From a virus, in the IMG/VR virus record IMGVR_UViG_3300018984_000002, positions 1 to 64,000 of that record: DNA of 64,000 nucleotides; one strand, written 5' to 3'. Positions 6,851 through 15,675 of the stretch are shown piece after piece. Each line of letters opens with the position of its first letter. The stretch's first letter is position 1. The translations under genes were made by a program, and so were the position numbers. The notes beneath the pieces were generated by a model. That model ran no database searches and was not told the origin of the DNA. It was given only the letters and a program-made list of their open reading frames with translations.

Positions 6851-9148
6851 TTAATCAGTGCAATCTTTTAGCATTAAACCACCGTTTAATTTAGCCTTAG
6901 TAGGAACACCGTTAATTAGTATTTGTTTGTGTTCACTAAACGGGCTACGCTCTAACATCTGAATAGCATCGTTTAGTGTAATCGCCGTTACTGCTTTACC
7001 ATAAGACATTAAATAACGGTAAACACTATTGCACCATTGTGTAAATGGTTTATCTGTATTGTCGTTATAGTGTGTAAGATTACCGTTATTTAAAACTGCT
7101 AATTCTACACCACCGTAAGTTCTTAGTAATTTAAGCAAAGTCACAGCGTAGTTGTCATTACTTACTAACAAAGTTGGAGTGAAAAGACACGCTAGTTTTT
7201 CTGTAGGTGGATAAGTGTCTAACACACGTTGCGCTATACGTGTTATTTGTTTCTTAGTTAGTGATTCACCATCAGTTAAAACTAAGCGTCCTAAATACTC
7301 AGTTTTATCACGGTCTTTAAAGATGCCTTCTCCAGTAAAACGAGTCAACATTTTAGTGATGTATTTAAGGTCACTTTTATTGCTGATAGGTTTTACATTT
7401 CTGTTAGGCTTAACGCAATCACTAATACGGGTTTTAGTAGTGATGTTGTTTAACCCTAATACAAATTTAGAGTTAAGTAAGTTACCTGGTAAAGACAATA
7501 CCCAGGTATTAGCAACCGCTACAATACGCTCTGGACATTTAGCATTAGGATGTAAAACTACCTTATGCTTAACCGTGTCTCTTTTAGCAATTAAAAGCTT
7601 GCTACCGTAAAGCTCTCCACTAATTAGCTCATTACTTACTTTTAAATCGTGAATTTTAAGTGGTTTACCATCGAGTGTTTTAAGCTCATTAAGAAACGTG
7701 GTAATTGCATTTACATTATCGAGGCTTACTAGATTTAGTTTTTCACTAATCCAGTTAAAGCGTTCTAGTCTTGCTTCACTACCCCCGCGTACCATATCTA
7801 ACGTTAAGTTACGCCATTGTTTATGTGAGAATTCAAGGACTTCTAAATAACCTACATCTTGTAGTAGTCTGCCATTTACTAAGTCATTAGCACTTACATT
7901 ATGAGGAGTTTCTCCAGCTACGTCACCGTGAGGTAATGACCAAAGCCTGACACGGTTGGTTTTGTCTAACTCAAAGCAAAATGTTTTATCGCCGTCTTTA
8001 AAGCTAGGTGAAAAGCCGTTGTGTATTTTTCCTCTTAAGTGGGTGAAACTACGTTGACTTACTTTCTGTTGTGCAATGTCTTTACGACGCTTGTAGGTCT
8101 TTACTTCAGCTACCTGTGCATCGGTTAATGGGTCATCCGTTTTCTTATGGTCAAACAGAAACTTGATTGCTTGAGGGGAAAGCTTATCTATTGCAGGATG
8201 ATTTTCAGGTAAGGCAGATATAAGACTGCAAGGATAGACCTGCATACCATTAACAGATATGGTGTCAATACCCTCTACATTGGCTTTACCGTCTCTGATA
8301 AATGGTTCGCTAAGGAATCTTGCAGCCCTAAATAACACTGATTCCTTGACACTTGGTTGACCTACATTACGTCCTGGACTTTCTGTAGTATCCATAATGG
8401 TTTTGCGGCGATTACCGTAACCATTATTTACTTGCTTTTGTTTTTCGGTACGCTTAATCTTTTGATCATTCACACCTTCAACCACAATGGTCTTTGGTTT
8501 CATCTTGATAGACACAACTGACCTAGAATAATCAAACTTCTTGACATCTGGCAGAATGCTATTCAGTGTCTCTAGAAGTTCGAGTAAGTCACGCTTATCA
8601 TACTTATCTGTGACTGGCTTATATCCCCCGCTAACAGCATGGTCAATGTAATACCATGCAAACAGCTTTGTAGGTGTGACTACTAGCTTGATAGATAGTA
8701 ATGTTTTAGCGACATAGCTTGTTTCAGCGTAGAGATACACTGCCAGTGCTATGTATTCAGCTAAGACAGACTTGAGGATATACGTTGACAAAGGATACTT
8801 GGATGTAGAAGAGACAATATTGGAGTCCGAAAAATAAGTAGTGTCTAGCGGGGGCTTAATTTCTATTTCTACTTCTGGGACAGGGGGTGTAGTAACTTGT
8901 TCCTTTGTCTCCTCTACTATGTCACTGTTAGGTATAACACCAGAGGTAATCTGATTCCACACACTAAAGTCGCCGTCTAGAGAAGGTGTAATAACTACGT
9001 ATTCATTAGCCTTATTGTTTTCGGTCTCTTCTAAAGCAACTAAACTATCAATCATTTGTTGCTTTGTAGACTGCCAAGTTAATGCAGTTAATTGTGCTTC
9101 TTTAACTAATGACCAAAGCTGTGATTTAGATAGTGAAGAGTAATCCAT
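6851..9148 (-). CDS. Large protein of unknown function, 765 aa
   Basis: Largest gene of the left block. Residues 1-45 look like a SAP/LEM-type helix-turn-helix (LSKSQLWSLVKEAQL, then STKQQMIDSL), which in other proteins binds nucleic acid. Residues 50-110 are acidic and low in complexity. The rest is a globular alpha/beta region of about 640 residues with a basic stretch near 225-250 (K-I-K-R-T-E-K-Q-K-Q). No Walker, nuclease or polymerase motif is visible. Two copies of the dispersed repeat (exact near 8826, variant near 9018) lie in the N-terminal coding part. Its size and position suggest an early DNA-associated protein, which is inference. Confidence 0.65.
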   Translation of the reverse strand: MDYSSLSKSQLWSLVKEAQLTALTWQSTKQQMIDSLVALEETENNKANEYVVITPSLDGDFSVWNQITSGVIPNSDIVEETKEQVTTPPVPEVEIEIKPPLDTTYFSDSNIVSSTSKYPLSTYILKSVLAEYIALAVYLYAETSYVAKTLLSIKLVVTPTKLFAWYYIDHAVSGGYKPVTDKYDKRDLLELLETLNSILPDVKKFDYSRSVVSIKMKPKTIVVEGVNDQKIKRTEKQKQVNNGYGNRRKTIMDTTESPGRNVGQPSVKESVLFRAARFLSEPFIRDGKANVEGIDTISVNGMQVYPCSLISALPENHPAIDKLSPQAIKFLFDHKKTDDPLTDAQVAEVKTYKRRKDIAQQKVSQRSFTHLRGKIHNGFSPSFKDGDKTFCFELDKTNRVRLWSLPHGDVAGETPHNVSANDLVNGRLLQDVGYLEVLEFSHKQWRNLTLDMVRGGSEARLERFNWISEKLNLVSLDNVNAITTFLNELKTLDGKPLKIHDLKVSNELISGELYGSKLLIAKRDTVKHKVVLHPNAKCPERIVAVANTWVLSLPGNLLNSKFVLGLNNITTKTRISDCVKPNRNVKPISNKSDLKYITKMLTRFTGEGIFKDRDKTEYLGRLVLTDGESLTKKQITRIAQRVLDTYPPTEKLACLFTPTLLVSNDNYAVTLLKLLRTYGGVELAVLNNGNLTHYNDNTDKPFTQWCNSVYRYLMSYGKAVTAITLNDAIQMLERSPFSEHKQILINGVPTKAKLNGGLMLKDCTD

Positions 9149-9187
9149 GATTAACTAACCTTTATAGTTACTGGAGTAGAGCTAGTA

Positions 9188-9240
9188 AATTAACTCTGTC
9201 TAGGGAAGTTTAGATAATCCCTAGAAACAATTAATTAACT
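9188..9240. repeat. Hairpin-bearing intergenic repeat, copy 1
   Basis: Starts AATTAACTCTGTCTA and ends ATTAATTAACT, with an inner stem CTAGGGA (9200-9206) / TCCCTAG (9218-9224). Its outer ends match those of copy 2 at 9605-9670, while the stem sequence differs. Confidence 0.65.
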
Positions 9241-9555
9241 TGCAAAGCTTGTTCTGTGTATCCCTTTTGCGTAATTAGGATATACCATATCTCTAGTTAT
9301 TCTTTCTCCAGTCATTAAATCAACCTGTAAACAATCATCGTAACCATTCCAATTTTCTCTGTAACGATGCACAGAAGCACTTTTACAATCATCTGAGATA
9401 ATACAAAAACAACGTCCATAACCAAGAAAGTACTTTATGTTCGGAATCATTGTAGTAGCATAATATGCCTCTACAAACATTTCGTAGTTAGGTCTATCCC
9501 AATCATCAAAGCCAATTAAACAATTACGCCCATTAAACTTGTCAATGTGTATCAT
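9235..9555 (-). CDS. Hypothetical protein, 106 aa
   Basis: Compact protein rich in aromatic residues and cysteines (G-Y-G-R-C-F-C-I-I-S-D-D-C). The spacing of the cysteines does not match a known zinc finger. It lies between the two copies of the hairpin repeat, so it may form its own transcription unit. Function unknown. Confidence 0.6.
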   Translation of the reverse strand: MIHIDKFNGRNCLIGFDDWDRPNYEMFVEAYYATTMIPNIKYFLGYGRCFCIISDDCKSASVHRYRENWNGYDDCLQVDLMTGERITRDMVYPNYAKGIHRTSFAS

Positions 9556-9604
9556 TTTTTTCTGCTGCTAAAGTGTGAACATTTAGAGTTATTTACATGA
9601 GGCT

Positions 9605-9670
9605 AATTAACTCTGTCTAAAGTAATCTAAATGTTTTAATTTAAACTACTTTAGAGACAATTAATTACTT
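9605..9670. repeat. Hairpin-bearing intergenic repeat, copy 2
   Basis: Outer ends AATTAACTCTGTCTA and ACAATTAATTACTT match copy 1, but the stem is TCTAAAGTA (9616-9624) / TACTTTAGA (9647-9655). Compensatory change with conserved pairing points to a structured element. Confidence 0.65.
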
Positions 9671-9676
9671 CGTGAA

Positions 9677-9895
9677 TTAACTGATTACCATGCTTTCTAA
9701 AACTACTTCACTAACAACCATTGTTTGGTGGTCAGGTTCAAACACACCATTTAAGCAGTAATAACGTGTTTGACTATCTATGTGATTACCCACATCTAAT
9801 CTCCAAGTAGGGTTAGTTGCAACTGCCATTAAATCGCCTTTGTTATTTCTGTATTCACGAGTAGTTGCGTTGATGTACTTTGTGGTGAATTCCAT
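9677..9895 (-). CDS. Hypothetical protein, 72 aa
   Basis: Beta-rich small protein (alternating Thr, Tyr, Val) with no recognised family. The frame at 9829-10020 on the same strand overlaps it and was rejected. It is flanked upstream by a copy of the dispersed repeat at 9936-9951. Confidence 0.55.
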   Translation of the reverse strand: MEFTTKYINATTREYRNNKGDLMAVATNPTWRLDVGNHIDSQTRYYCLNGVFEPDHQTMVVSEVVLESMVIS

Positions 9896-9935
9896 TGTGT
9901 ATCTCCAATAATGGTGGTGTAAGCTTTAGGACTGA

Positions 9936-9951
9936 CTATTATTTCGGACTC
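9936..9951 (-). repeat. Dispersed AGTCCGAAA element, intergenic copy
   Basis: CTATTATTTCGGACTC at the end of the 70-aa membrane protein gene. Confidence 0.85.
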
Positions 9952-10163
9952 TACCAAACGTGATAAACACGACCTAATGCCCCAATTAAGCCACCAGTTA
10001 CAGTACTTAAAATCACACAACTAAAAGCCACTTTGTAACTAGGATATTTAGCGAGAGTTTTATTTGTTAAAACATATGCTAAATAACAGACTAGGAAAGT
10101 CATTAACGTTGATGCAACATTGAAGTCAGAAGTACGTAAAACATCAGCCATTAAAGTAGACAT
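9951..10163 (-). CDS. Small two-pass membrane protein, 70 aa
   Basis: Two hydrophobic segments are visible: residues about 18-34 (STLMTFLVCYLAYVL) and 46-64 (VAFSCVILSTVTGGLIGAL). Between them is a short positively charged loop (NKTLAKYPSYK). This is the first gene of the minus-strand block, next to the non-coding divergence. It could be a holin-like or superinfection-exclusion protein; nothing in the sequence decides this. Confidence 0.6.
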   Translation of the reverse strand: MSTLMADVLRTSDFNVASTLMTFLVCYLAYVLTNKTLAKYPSYKVAFSCVILSTVTGGLIGALGRVYHVW

Positions 10164-10541
10164 AGTAAACCTCGTAAGGAATAATCGAGCTAATTAGGCT
10201 CTATAAGTCCAGAGAAACTATAGCCCTCTTAGACTGTACAGCCTAGTGCTGTGGGCATCTGGGTGTGTAGCTCAACCTTTATGAGCCGTTCCAGATAGTG
10301 TTAGCCGTCGTCTCCTTTTGGGAATCGCAAGACCCTTCGCTTGCCATGTATTAAAGATACCCTTACACCATTCGTATGTCAGTAGGTGGTACAAATGGCT
10401 GTAACCTATACGTGGTAAGGGTTTGAGGTGATAGGGGATTTGTTACTTTTGGTGGAAACTTTACACACTATACAAACATCTACCAATCACAACAAAAAGG
10501 TACACTTAATACATACCTTTCACCCTAATCCCACACTAAAT
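10164..10541. other. Structured non-coding divergence upstream of the terminase genes
   Basis: About 380 bases with no convincing gene, between the divergent minus block and the terminase operon. It is less AT-rich than its surroundings and full of inverted repeats. ACAGC/GCTGT lies near 10237-10251. A nested long hairpin joins CCCTTACACCA (10360-10370) with TGGTAAGGG (10413-10421), CGTAT (10373-10377) with ATACG (10408-10412), and AGGT with ACCT inside. A GTG-started extension of the next gene into 10428-10541 is possible but low in complexity. Candidate roles are a packaging (cos/pac) site, an origin or a structured leader RNA. Confidence 0.5.
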
Positions 10542-11315
10542 ATGCCAAGAAATGACAATAACATATCTATAGTTCCAGACCCGAATCTCATCAGTAATAC
10601 AACAGCCCCAAGCGAAGCCACAAGAGTAGGTCGTCGTCAGATAGATTGGATAACAATCGAAGCAGAATACATACACGGCAGTCTAAAAATAGACCCTGAA
10701 AGTGGTTTACGTACAATGCATTTTCCAACCAATGACGAATTAGCTGGAAAATATAGTGTACCCATATATTCTGTTAGACAAAGATGCACAGAAAATAAAT
10801 GGGTCGAACGGCGTGAGCTATACAAACAAAAAATTAAACGTGCAATTGGTCAAGAAAGAGTGCATTCATTAATGAGTGAAAGCTCACGATATGATGCAAA
10901 AAATCTTATTCTTTTAGATAGAATTTATGACCAAGTAGAAAGATGGTTAGATGCACACGAAGTCGAAGACTATGATGATGAAACAGGTAAACCCAGCATA
11001 AACCGTAACCACATGAAAGATATAGATTTAGCAATAACTATATTAAACAAAGGTCATGTGTTAGTAAGAAATATAATGGGAGAACCAATAAACGCCGAGA
11101 AAATAGTTAACGAACTAATGCAATTACAAAATGACGAACAAAAGCAAATACAAAAACAAGGTAAAAATACAAAGAAAAAGATTAACAATTTGTTAAAACA
11201 AGTAGAAGACCGTCAAGATATCCTCAACAATTTAATGACTAAAAAGCGTCAAATTGAGGGTGAAATAAAAGATGTGATGACATTAGATGTAGCAAGCACG
11301 AGTGAAAACGAGTAA
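10542..11315 (+). CDS. Probable terminase small subunit
   Basis: Start set at ATG 10542; a GTG frame extends to 10428. Residues about 35-105 form a helix-turn-helix type DNA-binding region (I-D-W-I-T-I-E-A-E-Y, then A-G-K-Y-S-V-P-I-Y-S-V-R-Q-R-C-x-x-N-K-W), the pattern used by small terminases and other phage adaptors to recognise packaging sites. The rest is long helix and coiled coil up to a Lys/Gln-rich end, as expected for an oligomerising subunit. It lies two genes upstream of TerL and right after the structured region at 10164-10541. The assignment rests on layout and context, not on a definitive motif. Confidence 0.6.
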   Translation: MPRNDNNISIVPDPNLISNTTAPSEATRVGRRQIDWITIEAEYIHGSLKIDPESGLRTMHFPTNDELAGKYSVPIYSVRQRCTENKWVERRELYKQKIKRAIGQERVHSLMSESSRYDAKNLILLDRIYDQVERWLDAHEVEDYDDETGKPSINRNHMKDIDLAITILNKGHVLVRNIMGEPINAEKIVNELMQLQNDEQKQIQKQGKNTKKKINNLLKQVEDRQDILNNLMTKKRQIEGEIKDVMTLDVASTSENE

Positions 11316-11334
11316 GCAACAAACAATAACAATA

Positions 11335-12108
11335 ATGAGTAGTCAACGAATGTTAATGAGTAATAGTAATACCAAAGAGCCTATTATTTCGGTCAGTCCT
11401 AGTCCTGGTGTTTCGCCACCACCAATAAACGTAAATTTGCGAGACAAGATATTTATTGTAGGTAGCCAATCGTTAGGTGTGCTTACGTTACTAATTTTGG
11501 TATGGGTACACAAGTACATACTGCAACCTAGATTAGCCAGTGTAAAACGCACACTGTCCTTACCACTAGAAGTAGATCGTAGTATCAACCAAATGTTGGG
11601 TAATTTGCTTGAAAAGTCCAATGCCAGTAGAGTTATGGTGGCACAATTTCACAACGGACAGAAATATTATTCGGGGTATAGTTACGAGAAACTAACAATG
11701 ACTCACGAAGCAGTAGAAAATGGTGTGTCGGCGTTTGCTCTAACATTGCGAGACATACCGCTTAGTTTTTACTCAGAAGAAATATTGTTGGCTAAGAAAA
11801 ACAAAGAATACAACAAAATCACATTTATCACGCCAGACACGTTGGTCAACAGTACGAGCAAACAACGTATGTTGCGTAATGGTGTCGAGGGTTATTACTG
11901 TTTTATGCTTCAGACTGAAATCGATGGGGAAGTGCGGGACATAGGAGTAATATTTATCCAGTATCTAGACTTACATTGTGTGCGTGAAATAACTTCTGAT
12001 ATGAGCAATTTAATTGCAACTATCGAAAGTTATCTTAGTCCTAACGAAAGTGAAAATAATGTAAGCAAACTGTTTGGCGAATTGTTCGGGGTGTTTAATA
12101 AAAAGTAA
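11335..12108 (+). CDS. Membrane-anchored protein with GAF-like cytoplasmic domain
   Basis: Start at ATG 11335 (a GTG at 11302 would add 11 residues and overlap the previous gene). One transmembrane segment lies near residues 38-58 (GSQSLGVLTLLILVWVHKYI). It is followed by a domain of about 170 residues starting R-V-M-V-A-Q-F-H-N-G-Q-K-Y-Y-S-G, which resembles small-molecule sensing GAF/PAS-like domains found in some phage membrane proteins. It sits between the terminase subunits, which is odd for a sensor. A copy variant of the dispersed repeat overlaps its N-terminus. Function unknown. Confidence 0.55.
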   Translation: MSSQRMLMSNSNTKEPIISVSPSPGVSPPPINVNLRDKIFIVGSQSLGVLTLLILVWVHKYILQPRLASVKRTLSLPLEVDRSINQMLGNLLEKSNASRVMVAQFHNGQKYYSGYSYEKLTMTHEAVENGVSAFALTLRDIPLSFYSEEILLAKKNKEYNKITFITPDTLVNSTSKQRMLRNGVEGYYCFMLQTEIDGEVRDIGVIFIQYLDLHCVREITSDMSNLIATIESYLSPNESENNVSKLFGELFGVFNKK

Positions 12109-12109
12109 T

Positions 12110-13726
12110 ATGCCTACACAACGTGAGTTACAGCGCGAACTTGAAAAAATCGAGTCAGAGATAAGGCGACTACAAGGTGAGGAAGCTGAACACGAAAGTC
12201 AGCTAGAAAGTCTGCTCACCGAAGAACTAAATATGTTGGCGGAAGGCAACCTTTATCATTTTGTGGTGGCTGCATGGCGTTATATCGCGAAAGGCGAATT
12301 CAAGGACAATTGGTATGTCGATGCTATTTGTGCCCATCTGGAGGCTTTACAGCGCGGAGAGATACGTAAATTAGCTATTGCAATCTCACCAAGGCTGGGC
12401 AAGTCCACCATTTGTAGTGTCGCGTTTCCGGTATGGTGTTGGTTACAGGACCCTGGACACACATTTATCACTGCTAGTTACGGGGCTGATCTTGCATTGC
12501 GTGATGCAGTAAAAAGTCGTAGCTTAATTACTACAAGTTGGTTTCAGAGTTTGTGGGGTGATAAGTTTCACCTTAAAAGCGGTAGTAACCAAAAAAGTAA
12601 ATACGAAAACAATTATGGCGGTTTCCGCCTAGCTACAAGCGTCGAAGGACGGGGTACTGGTGAAGGTTCTAAGTTCTTAGTAATAGATGATCCACACAAA
12701 GCACAAGAATCACAAAGTAAAGCTGCCAAAGATAATGTGGCAGATTGGTACTTTGATACTATGTCTTCTCGTTGGGAAAGCCCAGATACTTTTACTCAAC
12801 TAATCATTCACCAGCGATTAGCTGAAGACGATTTAATTGGCAGAGTATTGTTGCAAGACGAAGGTTGGGAGTATTTTGCATTACCGATTGAGTACGACCC
12901 TGACATTACTTACAGTACTTCAATTGGTTTTAGCGACCCTCGTAGAGGAGAAGGTGAGCTACTTTGTCCAAATATCTTAGATGAGAAAACAATACTATCC
13001 GAAAAGAAAAAGGGTGAATGGAGGTGGGCAAGTCAGTTTCAACAGCAACCAGTGCCCAAAGGCGGCGGGTATGTTAAGGCTGAACAGATACTAGAATATG
13101 GTCCAAATGCTTTGCCAGACCATTTTGATATGTTAATTTGTTCGTGGGACTTAGCTGAAAGCACTAAAGGGGATTATTCGGTAGGGACTGTGTGGGGCAA
13201 AATAGGCAGTAAAAAGTATCTGTTAGATTGTGTGCGTCGCAAGATGACATTTCCGCAACAAATAGAAGCTATTATCAATTTGCGATTAAAATATCCAGAT
13301 TGCCGAGGGATATTAATAGAAAAGAAAAGTAATGGTCAAGCAGCTATGGATACTTTGCAGCAATACATAAGCGGTATAGTACCAATGGAACCTAAAGAGT
13401 ATGGTGGAGATAAAGAAGTAAGATTAGAAGCTACAACACCACAATTTGAAGCAGGTAATGTATATTTTCCATTACCTAACAGTGAGAATCGTAGTTGGCT
13501 AAAAGAATGCACAGCAGAGTTATTAATGTTTCCTAAAGCTAAGAATGACGATTTTGTTGACACATTAAGCTATGCTTTGTTGTATTTAGCAAAATACGGA
13601 CAAACACTTAAACAATACGTCACGGTAGACACCAACGCTACTAAAGAAGAATCGGTAATTGATTTATTTGATGTGCGACTAATCGACAATAATGCTGGTT
13701 ATTATAATAATTTGTTTGGCAGGTAA
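12110..13726 (+). CDS. terL: Terminase large subunit (packaging ATPase and nuclease)
   Basis: The ATG at 12110 begins one base after the previous stop and gives 538 residues, normal for TerL. The ATPase domain has a Walker A variant S-P-R-L-G-K-S-T (93-100) and Walker B F-L-V-I-D-D-P (189-195). An R-W-x-x-P-D-T-F-T motif (221-229) is followed by the coupling region L-I-I-H-Q-R-L-A-E-D-D. The C-terminal RNase H-like nuclease shows Asp347 in S-W-D-L-A-E, Glu403 in I-L-I-E-K-K-S-N-G, and the Asp cluster D-D-F-V-D (480-484). The protein drives DNA into the prohead and cuts the concatemer. Usually the portal gene follows directly; here an ATPase gene and cargo genes come next. Confidence 0.95.
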   Translation: MPTQRELQRELEKIESEIRRLQGEEAEHESQLESLLTEELNMLAEGNLYHFVVAAWRYIAKGEFKDNWYVDAICAHLEALQRGEIRKLAIAISPRLGKSTICSVAFPVWCWLQDPGHTFITASYGADLALRDAVKSRSLITTSWFQSLWGDKFHLKSGSNQKSKYENNYGGFRLATSVEGRGTGEGSKFLVIDDPHKAQESQSKAAKDNVADWYFDTMSSRWESPDTFTQLIIHQRLAEDDLIGRVLLQDEGWEYFALPIEYDPDITYSTSIGFSDPRRGEGELLCPNILDEKTILSEKKKGEWRWASQFQQQPVPKGGGYVKAEQILEYGPNALPDHFDMLICSWDLAESTKGDYSVGTVWGKIGSKKYLLDCVRRKMTFPQQIEAIINLRLKYPDCRGILIEKKSNGQAAMDTLQQYISGIVPMEPKEYGGDKEVRLEATTPQFEAGNVYFPLPNSENRSWLKECTAELLMFPKAKNDDFVDTLSYALLYLAKYGQTLKQYVTVDTNATKEESVIDLFDVRLIDNNAGYYNNLFGR

Positions 13727-13771
13727 ACTATAATAGAAAAGCAAATATCCTAAATAACCACCTAACAAACA

Positions 13772-14452
13772 ATGAACAATTGCAATTACGGTATACTTTC
13801 CAATTACTCAGATAATATAGAAAACCCAACTTATGTTGGAGGATTATTTCCTAAAGGTTATTTATCAGCAGTAGTAGGAGAAAGTAGTATTGGGAAAAGT
13901 TTATTAGTATTAACAGCTACTATGCCAGGTAAAAAACACTTTTATCCAATAAATCCTTTAAAAATAAATAACTACCATCAAGTACTTCTTATTGAAACAG
14001 AAAGTAAATTACCTAGATATGTAAAATACCTAAACAAACTACAAGCTGATTTAAATTGTTATTACACACCTTATAGTAATACTAATTATCTGTGTAATTT
14101 TAATGATGAACAAGATAGACAACAGATAATATCTAGTATTAAAAGTATCCAACCAGAAGTACTTATTGTAGATAGTATTACGGCATTTTGTGAAGGTGAG
14201 ATAATACCTTATTCTTTACAGTGGTTATCTAGATTAGCTAGTAAATATAATATTGCAGTAGCAATTACAAATCTACTTGATAGAGAAATTCTAAGAAGAT
14301 ATAGTTTGATCTACAGACACTCTAAAGTTGTTTATGAAATGTCAGAACCTAATGACTCTAATAAAAAAATTAAACAGCTAACTAAATTAAAAGATATAGG
14401 TCAGGAACCAGTAGAGGTGAAAACTATATTTGAATTTCCTTATTTAGACTAA
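13772..14452 (+). CDS. RecA-like P-loop ATPase, short paralogue (226 aa)
   Basis: Walker A is G-E-S-S-I-G-K-S (36-43) in the AAA_25/RepA-like context G-G-L-F-P-K-G-x-L-S-x-V-V. Walker B is V-L-I-V-D-S (130-135). It is clearly related to the minus-strand proteins at 14794-15675 and 46722-47618, sharing I-E-T-E-S after strand 2 and the Y-Y-x-P segment. It lacks the histidine (T-H-Y-L-N or T-H-F-L-N) and the I-R-G-H-S/M-R-G-H-S region seen in the other two, reading T-N-L-L-D instead, and it ends about 70 residues early. It may have lost helicase activity. It is the only plus-strand copy and sits where a portal gene would be expected. Confidence 0.75.
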   Translation: MNNCNYGILSNYSDNIENPTYVGGLFPKGYLSAVVGESSIGKSLLVLTATMPGKKHFYPINPLKINNYHQVLLIETESKLPRYVKYLNKLQADLNCYYTPYSNTNYLCNFNDEQDRQQIISSIKSIQPEVLIVDSITAFCEGEIIPYSLQWLSRLASKYNIAVAITNLLDREILRRYSLIYRHSKVVYEMSEPNDSNKKIKQLTKLKDIGQEPVEVKTIFEFPYLD

Positions 14453-14474
14453 AGTAGTTTCTTAAAACTACTGA

Positions 14475-14505
14475 AAAGAGATGTATTTGTGGTACATCTC
14501 TTTTT
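14475..14505. terminator. Bidirectional rho-independent terminator
   Basis: AAAGAGATGTA (14475-14485) pairs with TACATCTCTTT (14493-14503), with T-runs on the plus side and A-runs on the other. It separates the convergent ATPase gene and the 93-aa gene. Confidence 0.9.
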
Positions 14506-14507
14506 AT

Positions 14508-14789
14508 TTAAATTAAATGTGTATACTCACTTAAGAAATGAGGTTTATGTTTAGGTAATTCAAATGTTGCCCAATCTTCAGGTTGTTTAACTCTTAAAAT
14601 TTCTAGCATTTCTTCTGGAGATTTATTCTCACATAAAGCATAGCAATTTAAATAATCTATTTGATATCTAAATAACCATACTTTATGTTCTTGATCCCAC
14701 ATACCATTTGATGCCGCAATATCTTTACGATAACTGTAAGTATTACGATGTTTTAATTCCCATACACCAGGATAGTTTTTGCTTTTCAT
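14508..14789 (-). CDS. Hypothetical protein with DUF5710-like pattern, 93 aa
   Basis: The N-terminal half reads Y-P-G-V-W-E-L-K-H-R-N-T-Y then M-W-D-Q-E-H-K-V-W-L-F. This is close to the pattern of small domains that contain G-x-x-W-D-x-x-x-K-x-W-x-V and are common beside phage replication or mobilisation proteins. It lies 4 bases after the minus-strand ATPase gene and was probably co-transcribed. Function unknown. Confidence 0.6.
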   Translation of the reverse strand: MKSKNYPGVWELKHRNTYSYRKDIAASNGMWDQEHKVWLFRYQIDYLNCYALCENKSPEEMLEILRVKQPEDWATFELPKHKPHFLSEYTHLI

Positions 14790-14793
14790 AATA

Positions 14794-15675
14794 TTATTTT
14801 TTACGTTTTCTTTTGACCCAATTGATTAGGTTGTAAATAGTTTGATTAGGTTCTTTCTGCTGTATTAGTAATGCTATCTGCTTATCCGACTTAGTTATAT
14901 TATCTGCATATATTTTATTTCGGACTCCTTTAGTCCCAGTTTCTATTTGTTGTTCGGCGATATCTGCAAAAACTATCTGATTATTTTTAACTGTAAATTT
15001 GTGAACAGTAGTATCTAAATTATTTAAATTATTTTTTATTTGATAAAGCTTTCTTAGTAAGGTATCTTCTTTTTCTAATGCCCAAATTAGTTGCGGTAAT
15101 TGGTTATAAGTTGAATGACCCCGAATATTGTTAACAGATATTCTTTTGTTAACTAAAGTTTTATTTAAGTAATGGGTACATACTACAGCTATATTAAATT
15201 GTTCTGCAATATCAGCCAATACACACATACCTGGACCAACAGCAACTGTATTCTCATCTACTCCCATATTAAAACCCAATAAACTATCCACAATAATTAA
15301 TTCAGGTGGTCTGGCTTCAATGTCCGAATAAATAGCCTTGATGTCTTCTTTGTTATTGCCATTGATTGTATCGTTAATTGTTTTTGGAATATAATACCGA
15401 CTCATATTAGCTTCTAGATTAACTAGTCGTCTTATCCAGTCGCGTTTGCGGCTTTCTGTCTCTATTAACATTACGTAGCCTTGATCTGTAACGTAATGAT
15501 TGCCAGGTAATAAACTTTTACCTGCCGTAACTGCCAAACTAGCATGAAGCATTAATTCTGTTTTACCAATATCTCCTTCTGCAACAATCATAGATAACTT
15601 TCCTTTAGGAAATAATCCACCAATGTATTGTGTATCATTATCCATATCATTTACATATTCACTCAAATATTTCAT
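14794..15675 (-). CDS. RecA-like / RepA-type P-loop ATPase (293 aa)
   Basis: Full-length member of the AAA_25-type family of RecA-like ATPases that includes plasmid RepA helicases. Walker A is A-E-G-D-I-G-K-T (32-39), Walker B L-I-I-V-D (126-130). A T-H-Y-L-N motif follows and an N-I-R-G-H-S-T motif lies where RepA/RadA proteins contact DNA or nucleotide. The C-terminus is basic (KRKRKK). It likely acts on phage DNA as a replicative helicase or recombination mediator. Its 5' flank at 15676-15870 holds several TGATAA boxes. The paralogue at 46722-47618 keeps the same organisation. Confidence 0.8.
   Translation of the reverse strand: MKYLSEYVNDMDNDTQYIGGLFPKGKLSMIVAEGDIGKTELMLHASLAVTAGKSLLPGNHYVTDQGYVMLIETESRKRDWIRRLVNLEANMSRYYIPKTINDTINGNNKEDIKAIYSDIEARPPELIIVDSLLGFNMGVDENTVAVGPGMCVLADIAEQFNIAVVCTHYLNKTLVNKRISVNNIRGHSTYNQLPQLIWALEKEDTLLRKLYQIKNNLNNLDTTVHKFTVKNNQIVFADIAEQQIETGTKGVRNKIYADNITKSDKQIALLIQQKEPNQTIYNLINWVKRKRKK

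Noticed and set aside
9829-10020. Minus-strand frame of 63 aa overlapping two genes
   Set aside because: It overlaps the better supported 70-aa membrane protein and 72-aa gene in other frames.
10250-10420. tRNA-like stretch (TAGCTCAAC and GTTCC motifs) in the divergence region
   Set aside because: The D-arm and T-loop-like pieces do not fold into a cloverleaf with an acceptor stem; the long nested hairpin is a better reading.
13772-14452. The short ATPase as the missing portal protein
   Set aside because: A complete Walker A and B and clear similarity to the other two ATPases rule this out.
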